From positions 1-64,000 of the forward strand of contig NZ_JACHXN010000003.1 of the NCBI RefSeq assembly GCF_014192095.1: a DNA stretch of 64,000 nt, read 5' to 3'. The notes beneath the pieces are model-generated. The model was not told the origin of the DNA. It made no database searches and worked only from the letters and a program-made list of their open reading frames with translations. Positions 47,205 to 54,882 of this stretch are shown here, in pieces (positions within the stretch are counted from its first letter, which is position 1; each line of letters opens with the position of its first letter). Position numbers and translations under genes: made by a program. This DNA is from Phyllobacterium trifolii. Lineage in GTDB: Bacteria; Pseudomonadota; Alphaproteobacteria; Rhizobiales; Rhizobiaceae.

Positions 47205-48830
47205 ATGCGATTGAACCGCCTGCTGTCCGTATTCATTCTGATGCTTGGCTTCTGTTGTCACATTGCCCAGTCCAACGCGCAGACTGTTGATGACGCGACG
47301 CTGCGGCCGCTTGTTCAGGCGCTTGCCGGTGACAATTTCGAGAACACGACCAAGGCCATCTCGGACTTGGTCAAGACCGGCGATCCCCGCGTCTCCAAAA
47401 TCCTCGATGCGCTCAGTGCCGGTGATCTTTACGTGGCCAAAGCCGACAAGACTGTCTTTCTTGGCAAACGTGACGGTTCTGACTACGCCGCAACCGATGC
47501 GCTGACCGGAGCAAAACTCGATCCCGTGCCGCGGTCGGCTGCTGAAAAGATCAAGGTCAACAATCGGTTGCGCCGTGATATCGCTGCTGCCATCGGCGGA
47601 CTGACCCTGATGAGCGACAATATCGCCGAGCGCCGTTCGGCCGCAGAAGCTATCCTGAAGACCCGCGATCCGGAGTCGATCCCGCTATTGGATCAAGCCA
47701 TCGCGGTTGAGAAGGATGCGGGCGTCAAAGCGCTCATGCAACAGGCCAAAGCCGCTGCTGTTCTGAATTCCGACGCGGCAGACGATGTGAAAATTGCCGC
47801 TATCACGGAAGTGAGTGCCGGCAACAGCCGCGCTGCTCTGGGTTTGCTTACTCCACTTGAGAACGTGCAGGGTCCGGTTGGCGAAGCGGCGAAGGCGGCT
47901 ATCGACAGCATCAATACCAAGCTCGCATTCTGGAACGCCATCCAGAATGTCGTTTACGGCCTGTCACTGGGTTCGGTGTTGTTGCTCGCGGCCATCGGAC
48001 TTGCCATTACCTTCGGTGTCATGGGTGTCATCAACATGGCACATGGCGAGATGGTCATGATCGGCGCCTATACGACGTTCGTGGTGCAGCAGATTATCCG
48101 GACGTCGGCGCCCGGACTGTTCGACTACTCGCTGCTCATAGCTCTCCCCGCCGCATTTCTCGTTTCCGGCGGGATAGGCGTGGTCATCGAGCGCGGCATT
48201 ATCCGCTTTCTCTACGGACGTCCTCTTGAAACGTTGCTGGCGACCTGGGGCATCTCGCTCGTTCTGCAACAGGCAATTCGTTCCTGGTTCGGCGCATCCA
48301 ACGTGCAGGTCGGCAACCCGTCCTGGATGGCAGGGTCGTTCGACCTGGGCTTGCTCACACTCACATGGTCGCGCCTGTGGATCATTGTTTTTGCGCTGTC
48401 CGTCTTTGCCATCCTGCAACTGGTCCTGAAGAAGACCATGCTCGGTTTGCGGATGCGGGCAGTCACCCAAAATCGCCGCATGGCCTCCTCGATGGGAATC
48501 AGGACGCCGTGGGTCGATGCACTCACCTTCGGCCTCGGCTCCGGCATCGCCGGAATTGCAGGCGTGGCGCTTAGCCAGATCGACAATGTCAGTCCGAATC
48601 TCGGCCAGGGCTATATCATCGACAGCTTCATGGTCGTTGTTTTTGGCGGTGTCGGCAATCTCTGGGGCACATTGGTTGGTGCCATGTCGCTCGGTATCGC
48701 CAACAAGTTCCTCGAGCCTTTCGCTGGGGCTGTCCTCGGCAAGATCGTCGTCCTCGTGCTTATCATCCTGTTCATCCAGAAGCGCCCGCGTGGTCTCTTC
48801 GCACTCAAGGGAAGGGCGATAGAGGCATGA
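47205..48830 (+). CDS. urtB: Urea ABC transporter permease with periplasmic N-terminal domain
   Basis: UrtB (541 residues) is one of two inner-membrane permeases. It has a signal sequence and a helical periplasmic domain of about 210 residues with HEAT-like features, absent from LivH-type permeases. The permease core follows, starting near AFWNAIQNVVYGLSLGSVLLL. GVINMAHGEMVMIGAYTTF is a conserved core segment. I start at the ATG at 47205; a TTG lies directly before it. The next gene overlaps by four bases. Confidence 0.94.
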   Translation: MRLNRLLSVFILMLGFCCHIAQSNAQTVDDATLRPLVQALAGDNFENTTKAISDLVKTGDPRVSKILDALSAGDLYVAKADKTVFLGKRDGSDYAATDALTGAKLDPVPRSAAEKIKVNNRLRRDIAAAIGGLTLMSDNIAERRSAAEAILKTRDPESIPLLDQAIAVEKDAGVKALMQQAKAAAVLNSDAADDVKIAAITEVSAGNSRAALGLLTPLENVQGPVGEAAKAAIDSINTKLAFWNAIQNVVYGLSLGSVLLLAAIGLAITFGVMGVINMAHGEMVMIGAYTTFVVQQIIRTSAPGLFDYSLLIALPAAFLVSGGIGVVIERGIIRFLYGRPLETLLATWGISLVLQQAIRSWFGASNVQVGNPSWMAGSFDLGLLTLTWSRLWIIVFALSVFAILQLVLKKTMLGLRMRAVTQNRRMASSMGIRTPWVDALTFGLGSGIAGIAGVALSQIDNVSPNLGQGYIIDSFMVVVFGGVGNLWGTLVGAMSLGIANKFLEPFAGAVLGKIVVLVLIILFIQKRPRGLFALKGRAIEA

Positions 48831-50005
48831 TCACCCAATGGTTTTTCACCCATGTTGATCGGCGCGGTGGGATTGCCATTGCGCTGCTCGTCGCGATTGC
48901 TCTCCTCGTACCACTTTCAAATCTCCTGCTGCCGCAAACTTCGCCACTTCATATCCCGACCTATCTGGTTTCGCTGATCGGCAAGTACCTGACCTATGCG
49001 CTGCTGGCAGTCGCGCTCGATCTGGTCTGGGGTTTCTGCGGGATCCTTTCGCTCGGTCACGGCGCCTTTTTTGCGTTGGGTGGCTACGCGATGGGGATGT
49101 ATCTGATGCGCCAGATCGGCCCGCGCGGTGTCTATGCCGATCCGGTGCTCCCAGATTTCATGGTCTTCCTGAACTGGAAGGAATTGCCCTGGTTCTGGCA
49201 CGGCTTCGATAATTTCTGGTTCGCAGCGCTGATGGTCGTTCTTGTTCCCGGCGCGCTTGCCTTCGGCTTTGGCTGGCTTGCCTTTCGCTCCCGCGTCACC
49301 GGCGTTTACCTGTCGATCATCACCCAGGCGCTGACCTATGCGCTGCTGCTGGCTTTTTTCCGCAACGACATGGGATTTGGCGGCAACAATGGCCTGACGG
49401 ATTTCAAGGATATTCTCGGCTTCAACATTCAGGCTGGAACCACCCGCTCAATGCTGTTCGCGGCGACCGCACTGTTTCTTGCGCTGGCCGTCTTCGTGTC
49501 CAGTTTCATCATTCGATCCAAACTCGGCAAGGTTCTCGTCGGTGTCCGCGATGCGGAAAGCCGCATGCGCTTTCTTGGCTATCGTGTCGATCGCTACAAG
49601 CTGTTCGTCTGGACCATTTCAGCAATGATGGCGGGCATAGCCGGCGCGCTCTACGTGCCCCAGGTCGGTATTATCAACCCCTCGGAGTTCGAGCCGGCCA
49701 ATTCTATCGAGGCGGTCATCTGGGTCGCCGTGGGCGGCCGTGGCACGATCATCGGACCCATCATCGGCGCCGTATTGGTCAATTTTGGCAAGACCTATTT
49801 CACGGCCGCATTCCCGGAAATCTGGCTGTTCGCCCTGGGCGCGCTGTTCATCATAGTCACCTTGTTCCTGCCAAAGGGTATCCTCGGTCTCTATGGCTCG
49901 TGGAGAACAAAACTGGCTGACCGCGCTGCGCGAAAGAAGGACAGCGCGCCCCCGCCAGTTGCCGCCGAGAATGTGCACCTTCCCGAACCTCAGGCAGCGG
50001 AATAG
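48827..50005 (+). CDS. urtC: Urea ABC transporter permease
   Basis: UrtC (392 residues) is the second permease subunit, of LivM type. It has about ten membrane segments, with FCGILSLGHGAFFALGGYAMGMYL near residues 60-85 and the coupling loop GVRDAESRMRFLGYRVDRYK that contacts the ATPases. The C-terminal tail is hydrophilic and rich in Pro/Ala. It is coupled to urtB by an ATGA overlap and followed by urtD after three bases. Confidence 0.95.
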   Translation: MITQWFFTHVDRRGGIAIALLVAIALLVPLSNLLLPQTSPLHIPTYLVSLIGKYLTYALLAVALDLVWGFCGILSLGHGAFFALGGYAMGMYLMRQIGPRGVYADPVLPDFMVFLNWKELPWFWHGFDNFWFAALMVVLVPGALAFGFGWLAFRSRVTGVYLSIITQALTYALLLAFFRNDMGFGGNNGLTDFKDILGFNIQAGTTRSMLFAATALFLALAVFVSSFIIRSKLGKVLVGVRDAESRMRFLGYRVDRYKLFVWTISAMMAGIAGALYVPQVGIINPSEFEPANSIEAVIWVAVGGRGTIIGPIIGAVLVNFGKTYFTAAFPEIWLFALGALFIIVTLFLPKGILGLYGSWRTKLADRAARKKDSAPPPVAAENVHLPEPQAAE

Positions 50006-50008
50006 ATC

Positions 50009-50755
50009 ATGAAAGCCCAGGATACCCTCCTCTATCTCGATGGCGTTTCGGTCTCGTTCGATGGTTTCCGCGCCATCAATAATCTGTCGCTTGTGCTGCA
50101 GACAGGGGAAATGCGCGCCATTATCGGTCCGAATGGTGCCGGCAAGACGACGATGATGGATATCATCACAGGCAAGACAAAACCGGATGCTGGCGACGTT
50201 TATTTCAATGGCGAAGTGGATCTGACCAGGCACGACGAGGCGGAAATCGCTCTGCTCGGTATCGGCCGCAAATTTCAGAAGCCGACGGTTTTCGAAAGCC
50301 ACACGGTTGAAGACAATCTGGTGCTGGCCCTCTCCGGTCCGCGTTCGGCGTTCTCAGCGCTCTTCCATCGACAGAGCGCGAATGAAGCCGAACGGATCGA
50401 GGATATTCTTTACACGATCCGCCTAAATGGAAAACGCGACTGGCTCGCGGCGAACCTTTCGCACGGCCAGAAACAATGGCTCGAGATCGGGATGCTGCTG
50501 GCACAAGATCCGAAGCTGTTGCTGGTCGATGAGCCGGTGGCGGGAATGACCGATGCCGAGACGGCGGAAACGGCCAAGCTGTTGCGCGAAATCGCCAAGA
50601 CGAGGTCGGTGCTCGTCGTCGAACACGACATGCATTTCGTCCGCGAACTCGACGTGAAGGTGACGTGCCTGCACGAGGGCTCGGTGCTGGCAGAAGGCTC
50701 GCTTGATTTCGTCAGCAATGATCAGCGTGTGATCGAGGTCTATCTTGGCCGATAA
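50009..50755 (+). CDS. urtD: Urea ABC transporter ATP-binding protein UrtD
   Basis: UrtD (248 residues) is one of two ATPases driving the importer. Walker A GPNGAGKTT (40-48), signature LSHGQKQWLEIGMLLA and Walker B LLLVDEPVAGM are intact. It is of the LivG type, with the extra helix seen in FHRQSANEAERIEDILY. It is followed after 62 bases, including a degenerate palindromic repeat, by urtE. Confidence 0.95.
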   Translation: MKAQDTLLYLDGVSVSFDGFRAINNLSLVLQTGEMRAIIGPNGAGKTTMMDIITGKTKPDAGDVYFNGEVDLTRHDEAEIALLGIGRKFQKPTVFESHTVEDNLVLALSGPRSAFSALFHRQSANEAERIEDILYTIRLNGKRDWLAANLSHGQKQWLEIGMLLAQDPKLLLVDEPVAGMTDAETAETAKLLREIAKTRSVLVVEHDMHFVRELDVKVTCLHEGSVLAEGSLDFVSNDQRVIEVYLGR

Positions 50756-50761
50756 AGACCC

Positions 50762-50796
50762 ATTCCAAAGAAGTGGCGCCGTCCGGAATTGCGTAA
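50762..50796. repeat. Palindromic intergenic repeat, shortened copy 2
   Basis: ATTCCAAAGAAGTGG then CCGTCCGGAATTGCGTAAA aligns with the repeat after msrB, but the central GGAACCGGTTTT segment is missing. It lies between urtD and urtE, upstream of the urtE ribosome-binding site. Confidence 0.55.
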
Positions 50797-50817
50797 AAAA
50801 GAGCAAGGAATTCTCCC

Positions 50818-51513
50818 ATGCTGACAATTGAAAATGCGTCTCTGCACTATGGTGCCGCGCAGGCGCTGCGCGGTGTTTCGTTGCAAGTGAAACCTAAATC
50901 AATCACCTGTGTTCTCGGGCGTAATGGCGTCGGCAAGACCAGCATGCTCAGAGCCATCGTCGGTCAGCACCCGCTTTCCTCCGGTTCGATCAGTTTTGAA
51001 GGATCGGCTCTGGGAAGGAAACCACCCTATGATCGTGCCCGCGCGGGCATTGCTTTCGTTCCGCAGGGGCGCGAGATTTTCCCGTTGCTGACTGTCCGCG
51101 AAAACCTCGCAACCGGCTTTGCGGCGGCGACGCGCGGCAATCGCAATGTCCCCCCGGAAGTTTTCGAACTGTTTCCGGTGTTGAAGACTATGCTCGGGCG
51201 GCGCGGCGGCGATCTTTCGGGTGGTCAGCAGCAACAGCTCGCCATCGGCCGGGCGCTGGTAACTCGGCCGAAACTGTTGGTTCTCGATGAGCCGACCGAA
51301 GGTATCCAGCCTTCGATCATCAAGGATATCGGCCGGGCGATCCAGTTCCTGCGTGATCAGGCCGGCCTCGCAATCCTTCTCGTGGAACAGTATCTCGATT
51401 TCTGCCGCGAACTTGCCGATCACGTCTACATCATGGATCGCGGCGAGATCGTTCATTCCGGCGATGCCGCGAGCCTCGATAAACCGGAAGTGCGCAAGTT
51501 CCTGACCGTTTGA
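50818..51513 (+). CDS. urtE: Urea ABC transporter ATP-binding protein UrtE
   Basis: UrtE (231 residues) is the second ATPase, of LivF type. Walker A GRNGVGKTS (34-42), signature LSGGQQQQLAIGRAL and Walker B LLVLDEPTEGI are intact. AAGGAATTCTCCC precedes the start. It is the last gene of the urt set here. No urease gene follows, so urease, or another enzyme that uses the substrate, must lie elsewhere. Confidence 0.95.
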   Translation: MLTIENASLHYGAAQALRGVSLQVKPKSITCVLGRNGVGKTSMLRAIVGQHPLSSGSISFEGSALGRKPPYDRARAGIAFVPQGREIFPLLTVRENLATGFAAATRGNRNVPPEVFELFPVLKTMLGRRGGDLSGGQQQQLAIGRALVTRPKLLVLDEPTEGIQPSIIKDIGRAIQFLRDQAGLAILLVEQYLDFCRELADHVYIMDRGEIVHSGDAASLDKPEVRKFLTV

Positions 51514-51576
51514 AAAACTTGGCTTGCTGATTGTACAAGATCATCGCTAGGGTCGCTTCAAGAGGAGCAACCCCGC

Positions 51577-52473
51577 ATGATCGACAAGCTGGAATTTTTC
51601 ATCGCTTTGGCGCACCACAAGCATTTCGGCCGGGCGGCAGAAGAATGCGGCGTTACCCAGCCCACGCTTTCTGCAGCGATCCGCCAGCTTGAGGATACGC
51701 TCGGTGTCGTGCTCGTACAGCGCGCCTCACGCTTCAATGGCCTGACGTCAGAAGGCCAGCGTGTGCTTGAATGGGCCCGCCGCATTGTCGGCGATACCCG
51801 CACGATGCGCGAGGAGATCCGCGCCGCCCGCTTCGGCCTGGCAGGGCATGTGAAGATCGCGGCCATTCCCACGGCACTTGCCATGGTCTCGCGGCTGACA
51901 ACTCCTTTCCGCGAAAAGCACCCGGATGTCACATTCTCCGTGACCTCGCGAACATCGCTTGAAGTATTGACACTGCTCAGCAATTTCGAGATCGATATCG
52001 GTATCAGCTACTTGGATAATGAGCCGCTCGGACGCGTGACGTCCGTGCCGCTTTATACCGAGCGCTACCAGCTGATTACTTCGTCGGGCAATACCTACTC
52101 CGATCGGAAGTCGGTCACATGGGCGGAGGTGGGGCAGTTGCCGCTTTGCCTCCTCACCATGGACATGCAGAATCGCCGCCTCATCAACAAGCATTTGCAG
52201 GAGGCGGGGGTCGAGGTTCACCCGACACTAGAGTCTAATTCCATGATTGTGCTATTCTCGCACATAAGAACCGGAAAATGGGCGAGCATTATGCCGCTCA
52301 ACCTTGCCGAGACGCTGGGATTTGCCGAACCGATCCGTGCGATACCCATCGTCGAGCCTGATGCGCGCCACCTCGTTGGACTGGTCGCTGCGGATCGCGA
52401 ACCACATACACCATTGGTTTCGGCGCTGTTGCACGAGGCACGCGCATTGGCTCTAAGTATGAATATGGTTTGA
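51577..52473 (+). CDS. LysR-family regulator next to formate dehydrogenase
   Basis: The 298-residue LysR-type regulator has its helix-turn-helix at about residues 17-36 (HFGRAAEECGVTQPTLSAAI) and a C-terminal effector domain. It is read in the same direction as fdsGBA and ends about 100 bases before fdsG. In several bacteria a LysR-type protein next to fds genes controls them in response to formate. By position this is the likely activator/repressor of the operon, but the inducer is not shown by the sequence. A perfect palindrome overlaps its stop codon. Confidence 0.88.
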   Translation: MIDKLEFFIALAHHKHFGRAAEECGVTQPTLSAAIRQLEDTLGVVLVQRASRFNGLTSEGQRVLEWARRIVGDTRTMREEIRAARFGLAGHVKIAAIPTALAMVSRLTTPFREKHPDVTFSVTSRTSLEVLTLLSNFEIDIGISYLDNEPLGRVTSVPLYTERYQLITSSGNTYSDRKSVTWAEVGQLPLCLLTMDMQNRRLINKHLQEAGVEVHPTLESNSMIVLFSHIRTGKWASIMPLNLAETLGFAEPIRAIPIVEPDARHLVGLVAADREPHTPLVSALLHEARALALSMNMV

Positions 52474-52488
52474 TAGAAATTTTCTATC
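52472..52488. promoter_or_regulatory. Palindromic LysR-type operator candidate in front of fdsG
   Basis: GATAGAAA (52472-52479), T, TTTCTATC (52481-52488) is a perfect 17-bp palindrome with the T-N11-A core of LysR boxes. It overlaps the stop codon of the LysR gene and lies 20 bases upstream of a candidate -35. Confidence 0.55.
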
Positions 52489-52507
52489 GCTCAACGAGAC
52501 TGCGGTA

Positions 52508-52537
52508 TTGATAATGCCACGCATCTTTGATCTATTT
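52508..52537 (+). promoter_or_regulatory. Candidate fdsG promoter
   Basis: TTGATA (52508-52513) and CTATTT (52532-52537) are 18 bases apart, downstream of the LysR palindrome and about 40 bases before the fdsG start. Confidence 0.4.
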
Positions 52538-52575
52538 CGGGGTGTGGGGAGAAACAAGGGAGGGCGTTGCACGAT

Positions 52576-53049
52576 ATGCAAAGCGCAAGTACCGATATCG
52601 CCAGCAGAGCGATAGGCATTATCGATCAACTAAAGGGCAAAGAAGGCCCGCTTCTTCCAATTCTGCACGAGTTGCAGGACGAATTCGGCTATGTTCCACC
52701 GGAAACGCTTCCGTTGATTGCACAGGCCCTCAACATTTCCCGCGCCGAAGTCCATGGCGTTTTTACCTTTTATCATGATTACCGCGATCATCCTGCTGGC
52801 AGGCATGTTCTGAAGCTTTGCCGCGCTGAAGCGTGCCAATCCATGGGCGGCGATGCGCTTGCCGACCGGGCGCGCCAGCTTCTCGGGATCGATTGGCATG
52901 GTACGACCGCCGATGGTGCGGTGACGCTTGAGCCGGTCTATTGCCTCGGCCTTTGTGCCTGCGCACCTGCGGCGATGCTTGACGACGAGGTGATTGGACG
53001 TCTCGACGCCGAGCAGCTCGAGGAAATCGCGGCGGAGGTGCGGCTATGA
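52576..53049 (+). CDS. fdsG: NAD-dependent formate dehydrogenase, gamma subunit
   Basis: FdsG (157 residues) is the NuoE-like thioredoxin-fold subunit. It carries one [2Fe-2S] cluster on Cys82, Cys87, Cys123 and Cys127. I start at ATG 52576, which gives the usual MQSASTDIASRAIGIID N-terminus; GGGAGGG (52558-52564) is slightly far, and a TTG at 52567 is possible. It passes electrons between FdsB and FdsA. It overlaps fdsB by four bases. Confidence 0.94.
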   Translation: MQSASTDIASRAIGIIDQLKGKEGPLLPILHELQDEFGYVPPETLPLIAQALNISRAEVHGVFTFYHDYRDHPAGRHVLKLCRAEACQSMGGDALADRARQLLGIDWHGTTADGAVTLEPVYCLGLCACAPAAMLDDEVIGRLDAEQLEEIAAEVRL

Positions 53050-54602
53050 CAGTCATTTTTTACGTTCCGCGCGATTCCGGCGCCTTGGCGCTTGGCGCCG
53101 ATAAAGTCGCCAGATTCCTGCAGGCTGAAATCGACACACGCAACCTCGACGCGCGAATCGTCCGCAACGGCTCGCGCGGCATGTATTGGCTGGAGCCGAT
53201 GGTCGAGGTCGATACGCCAAACGGCCGTATCGCCTATGGCCCGGTCAAGGCCTCCGATGTGGCGGCACTGCTTGACAATGGCATGGCCGAGGGCGGGGTG
53301 CACCCTCTCTGGCTCGGCCTCACCGATCATCACCCCTTCCTCGCCAAACAAACACGCCTGACCTTTGCCCGTTGCGGCATTACAGATCCCGTCTCCCTCG
53401 AAGATTATCGTGCCCATGATGGCCTGAAGGGTCTGGAAAACGCTCTCAAGCTAACGCCTGCCGAAATCGTGGCCCAGGTTACGGAGTCTGGCTTGCGCGG
53501 TCGCGGCGGTGCGGGCTTCCCCACCGGCATCAAATGGAAGACGGTTCTCGAAACCACGGGTTCGCAGAAATATATCGTCTGCAACGCCGATGAAGGGGAT
53601 AGCGGTACTTTTGCTGATCGTATGATCATGGAAGGCGATCCATTCGTATTGATCGAGGGCATGACCATCGCTGGCATCGCGGTCGGCGCAACGAAGGGTT
53701 ACATCTACACGCGCTCTGAATATCCGCATGCCATTGCTGTCATGAACGAAGCGCTGCAGATCGCTCGTGAGGGCGGCGTCCTTGGGCCGTCCGTGCTGGG
53801 CTCAGCCTACGCTTTTGACATTGAAGTCCGCGTCGGGGCAGGGGCCTATGTTTGCGGCGAGGAAACCGCGTTGCTGGAAAGCCTCGAAGGGCGCCGCGGC
53901 ATTGTTCGCGCCAAGCCGCCGCTGCCAGCGCATAAAGGCCTTTTCGGTAAGCCAACCGTCATCAACAATGTCATCTCGCTGGCTTCCGTTCCTGTCATCC
54001 TCGACAAGGGCGCTCCTTTCTACAAGGATTTCGGCATGGGCCGTTCTCGAGGCACCATCCCGCTGCAAATTGCCGGCAACGTCAAATATGGCGGTCTCTT
54101 CGAAGCTGCCTTTGGTCTCACGCTTGGCGAAATCGTCGATGACATTGGCGGTGGCACGGCCACAGGACGTCCGGTCAAAGCTGTGCAGGTCGGTGGGCCG
54201 CTCGGCGCCTATTTCCCGCGCGAACTCTTCGATACGCCCTTTGACTACGAAGCCTTCGCCGCAAAGGATGGCCTCATCGGTCATGCTGGTTTGGTGGTTT
54301 TCGATGACAGCGTGGACATGCTGAAGCAGGCGCGTTTCGCCATGGAATTCTGCGCGATCGAATCCTGCGGCAAATGCACTCCCTGCCGCATCGGTTCGAC
54401 ACGCGGTGTCGAAGTCGTCGACCGCCTCTCGGCCAATATCGAGCCTGATAAGCAGATCGAGGTTTTGACCGACCTGTGCAATACGATGAAGTTTGGCTCG
54501 CTCTGCGCGTTGGGCGGTTTCACGCCCTATCCCGTCATGAGCGCACTCACCCATTTTCCTGAAGATTTCCGCCCCGCGCCAATCGCCGTAGCGGCGGAAT
54601 AG
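53046..54602 (+). CDS. fdsB: NAD-dependent formate dehydrogenase, beta subunit
   Basis: FdsB (518 residues) is the NuoF-like diaphorase subunit that binds FMN and NAD+. GLRGRGGAGFPTGIKWK (FMN/NADH site) and the glycine-rich VGAGAYVCGEETALLESLEG are present. The [4Fe-4S] ligands are Cys441, Cys444, Cys447 and Cys487. An N-terminal thioredoxin-like segment (about 1-110) precedes the NuoF part. It is followed not by fdsA directly but by a 271-bp inverted-repeat element. Confidence 0.95.
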   Translation: MTVIFYVPRDSGALALGADKVARFLQAEIDTRNLDARIVRNGSRGMYWLEPMVEVDTPNGRIAYGPVKASDVAALLDNGMAEGGVHPLWLGLTDHHPFLAKQTRLTFARCGITDPVSLEDYRAHDGLKGLENALKLTPAEIVAQVTESGLRGRGGAGFPTGIKWKTVLETTGSQKYIVCNADEGDSGTFADRMIMEGDPFVLIEGMTIAGIAVGATKGYIYTRSEYPHAIAVMNEALQIAREGGVLGPSVLGSAYAFDIEVRVGAGAYVCGEETALLESLEGRRGIVRAKPPLPAHKGLFGKPTVINNVISLASVPVILDKGAPFYKDFGMGRSRGTIPLQIAGNVKYGGLFEAAFGLTLGEIVDDIGGGTATGRPVKAVQVGGPLGAYFPRELFDTPFDYEAFAAKDGLIGHAGLVVFDDSVDMLKQARFAMEFCAIESCGKCTPCRIGSTRGVEVVDRLSANIEPDKQIEVLTDLCNTMKFGSLCALGGFTPYPVMSALTHFPEDFRPAPIAVAAE

Positions 54603-54608
54603 GAGCGC

Positions 54609-54879
54609 AGAGCCCTTTCTGACCATATTGACCTATTCTGACGGAGGCATGTTGTGACAAGATCAAGCAAAGACAGGAAGTCTCGCACCCTTCGTGCGGG
54701 CGAGTGGCTTTGCGCCGGAATTGGCGCAACAGGCCCCGTCCCTTCGGGTTTCCGGCTGACGGACACCCGCTTTGTCAGGCGGCCTCGTCCGATGTCCCGC
54801 ATCGGCCTCGCCACCTTCCGCGCGGATTGTCTCGTCAGCCGAGAAACAGAATACGGCCAATATGGTCGGAAAGGGCTCT
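54609..54879. mobile_element. 271-bp terminal-inverted-repeat element between fdsB and fdsA
   Basis: The left arm (54609-54640) and right arm (54847-54879) are inverted copies of about 33 bases with two mismatches and one single-base gap. The outermost 11 bases, AGAGCCCTTTC on the left (with one neighbouring difference), pair with AAGGGCTCT on the right. The interior has further small hairpins (CGCAC/GTGCG, GCGCC/GGCGC, CCGATG/CATCGG). One strand holds a 75-codon open frame that ends inside the right arm, but no transposase is encoded. No clear target duplication is visible. It looks like a MITE-like or other non-autonomous repeat. The right arm ends three bases before the fdsA ATG. Confidence 0.6.
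54871..54875 (+). promoter_or_regulatory. fdsA ribosome-binding site inside the repeat arm
   Basis: AAGGG at 54871-54875 is seven bases from the fdsA ATG (54883) and is part of the right inverted-repeat arm. The left arm CCCTT at about 54613-54617 is complementary, so folding of the message could hide this site. Confidence 0.5.
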
Positions 54880-54882
54880 AGG

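Noticed and set aside
54772-54882. An N-terminal extension of FdsA starting at 54772
   Set aside because: The extra 37 residues are encoded by the inverted-repeat element and are unlike FdsA. The ATG at 54883 has a suitable ribosome-binding site and begins the conserved sequence.
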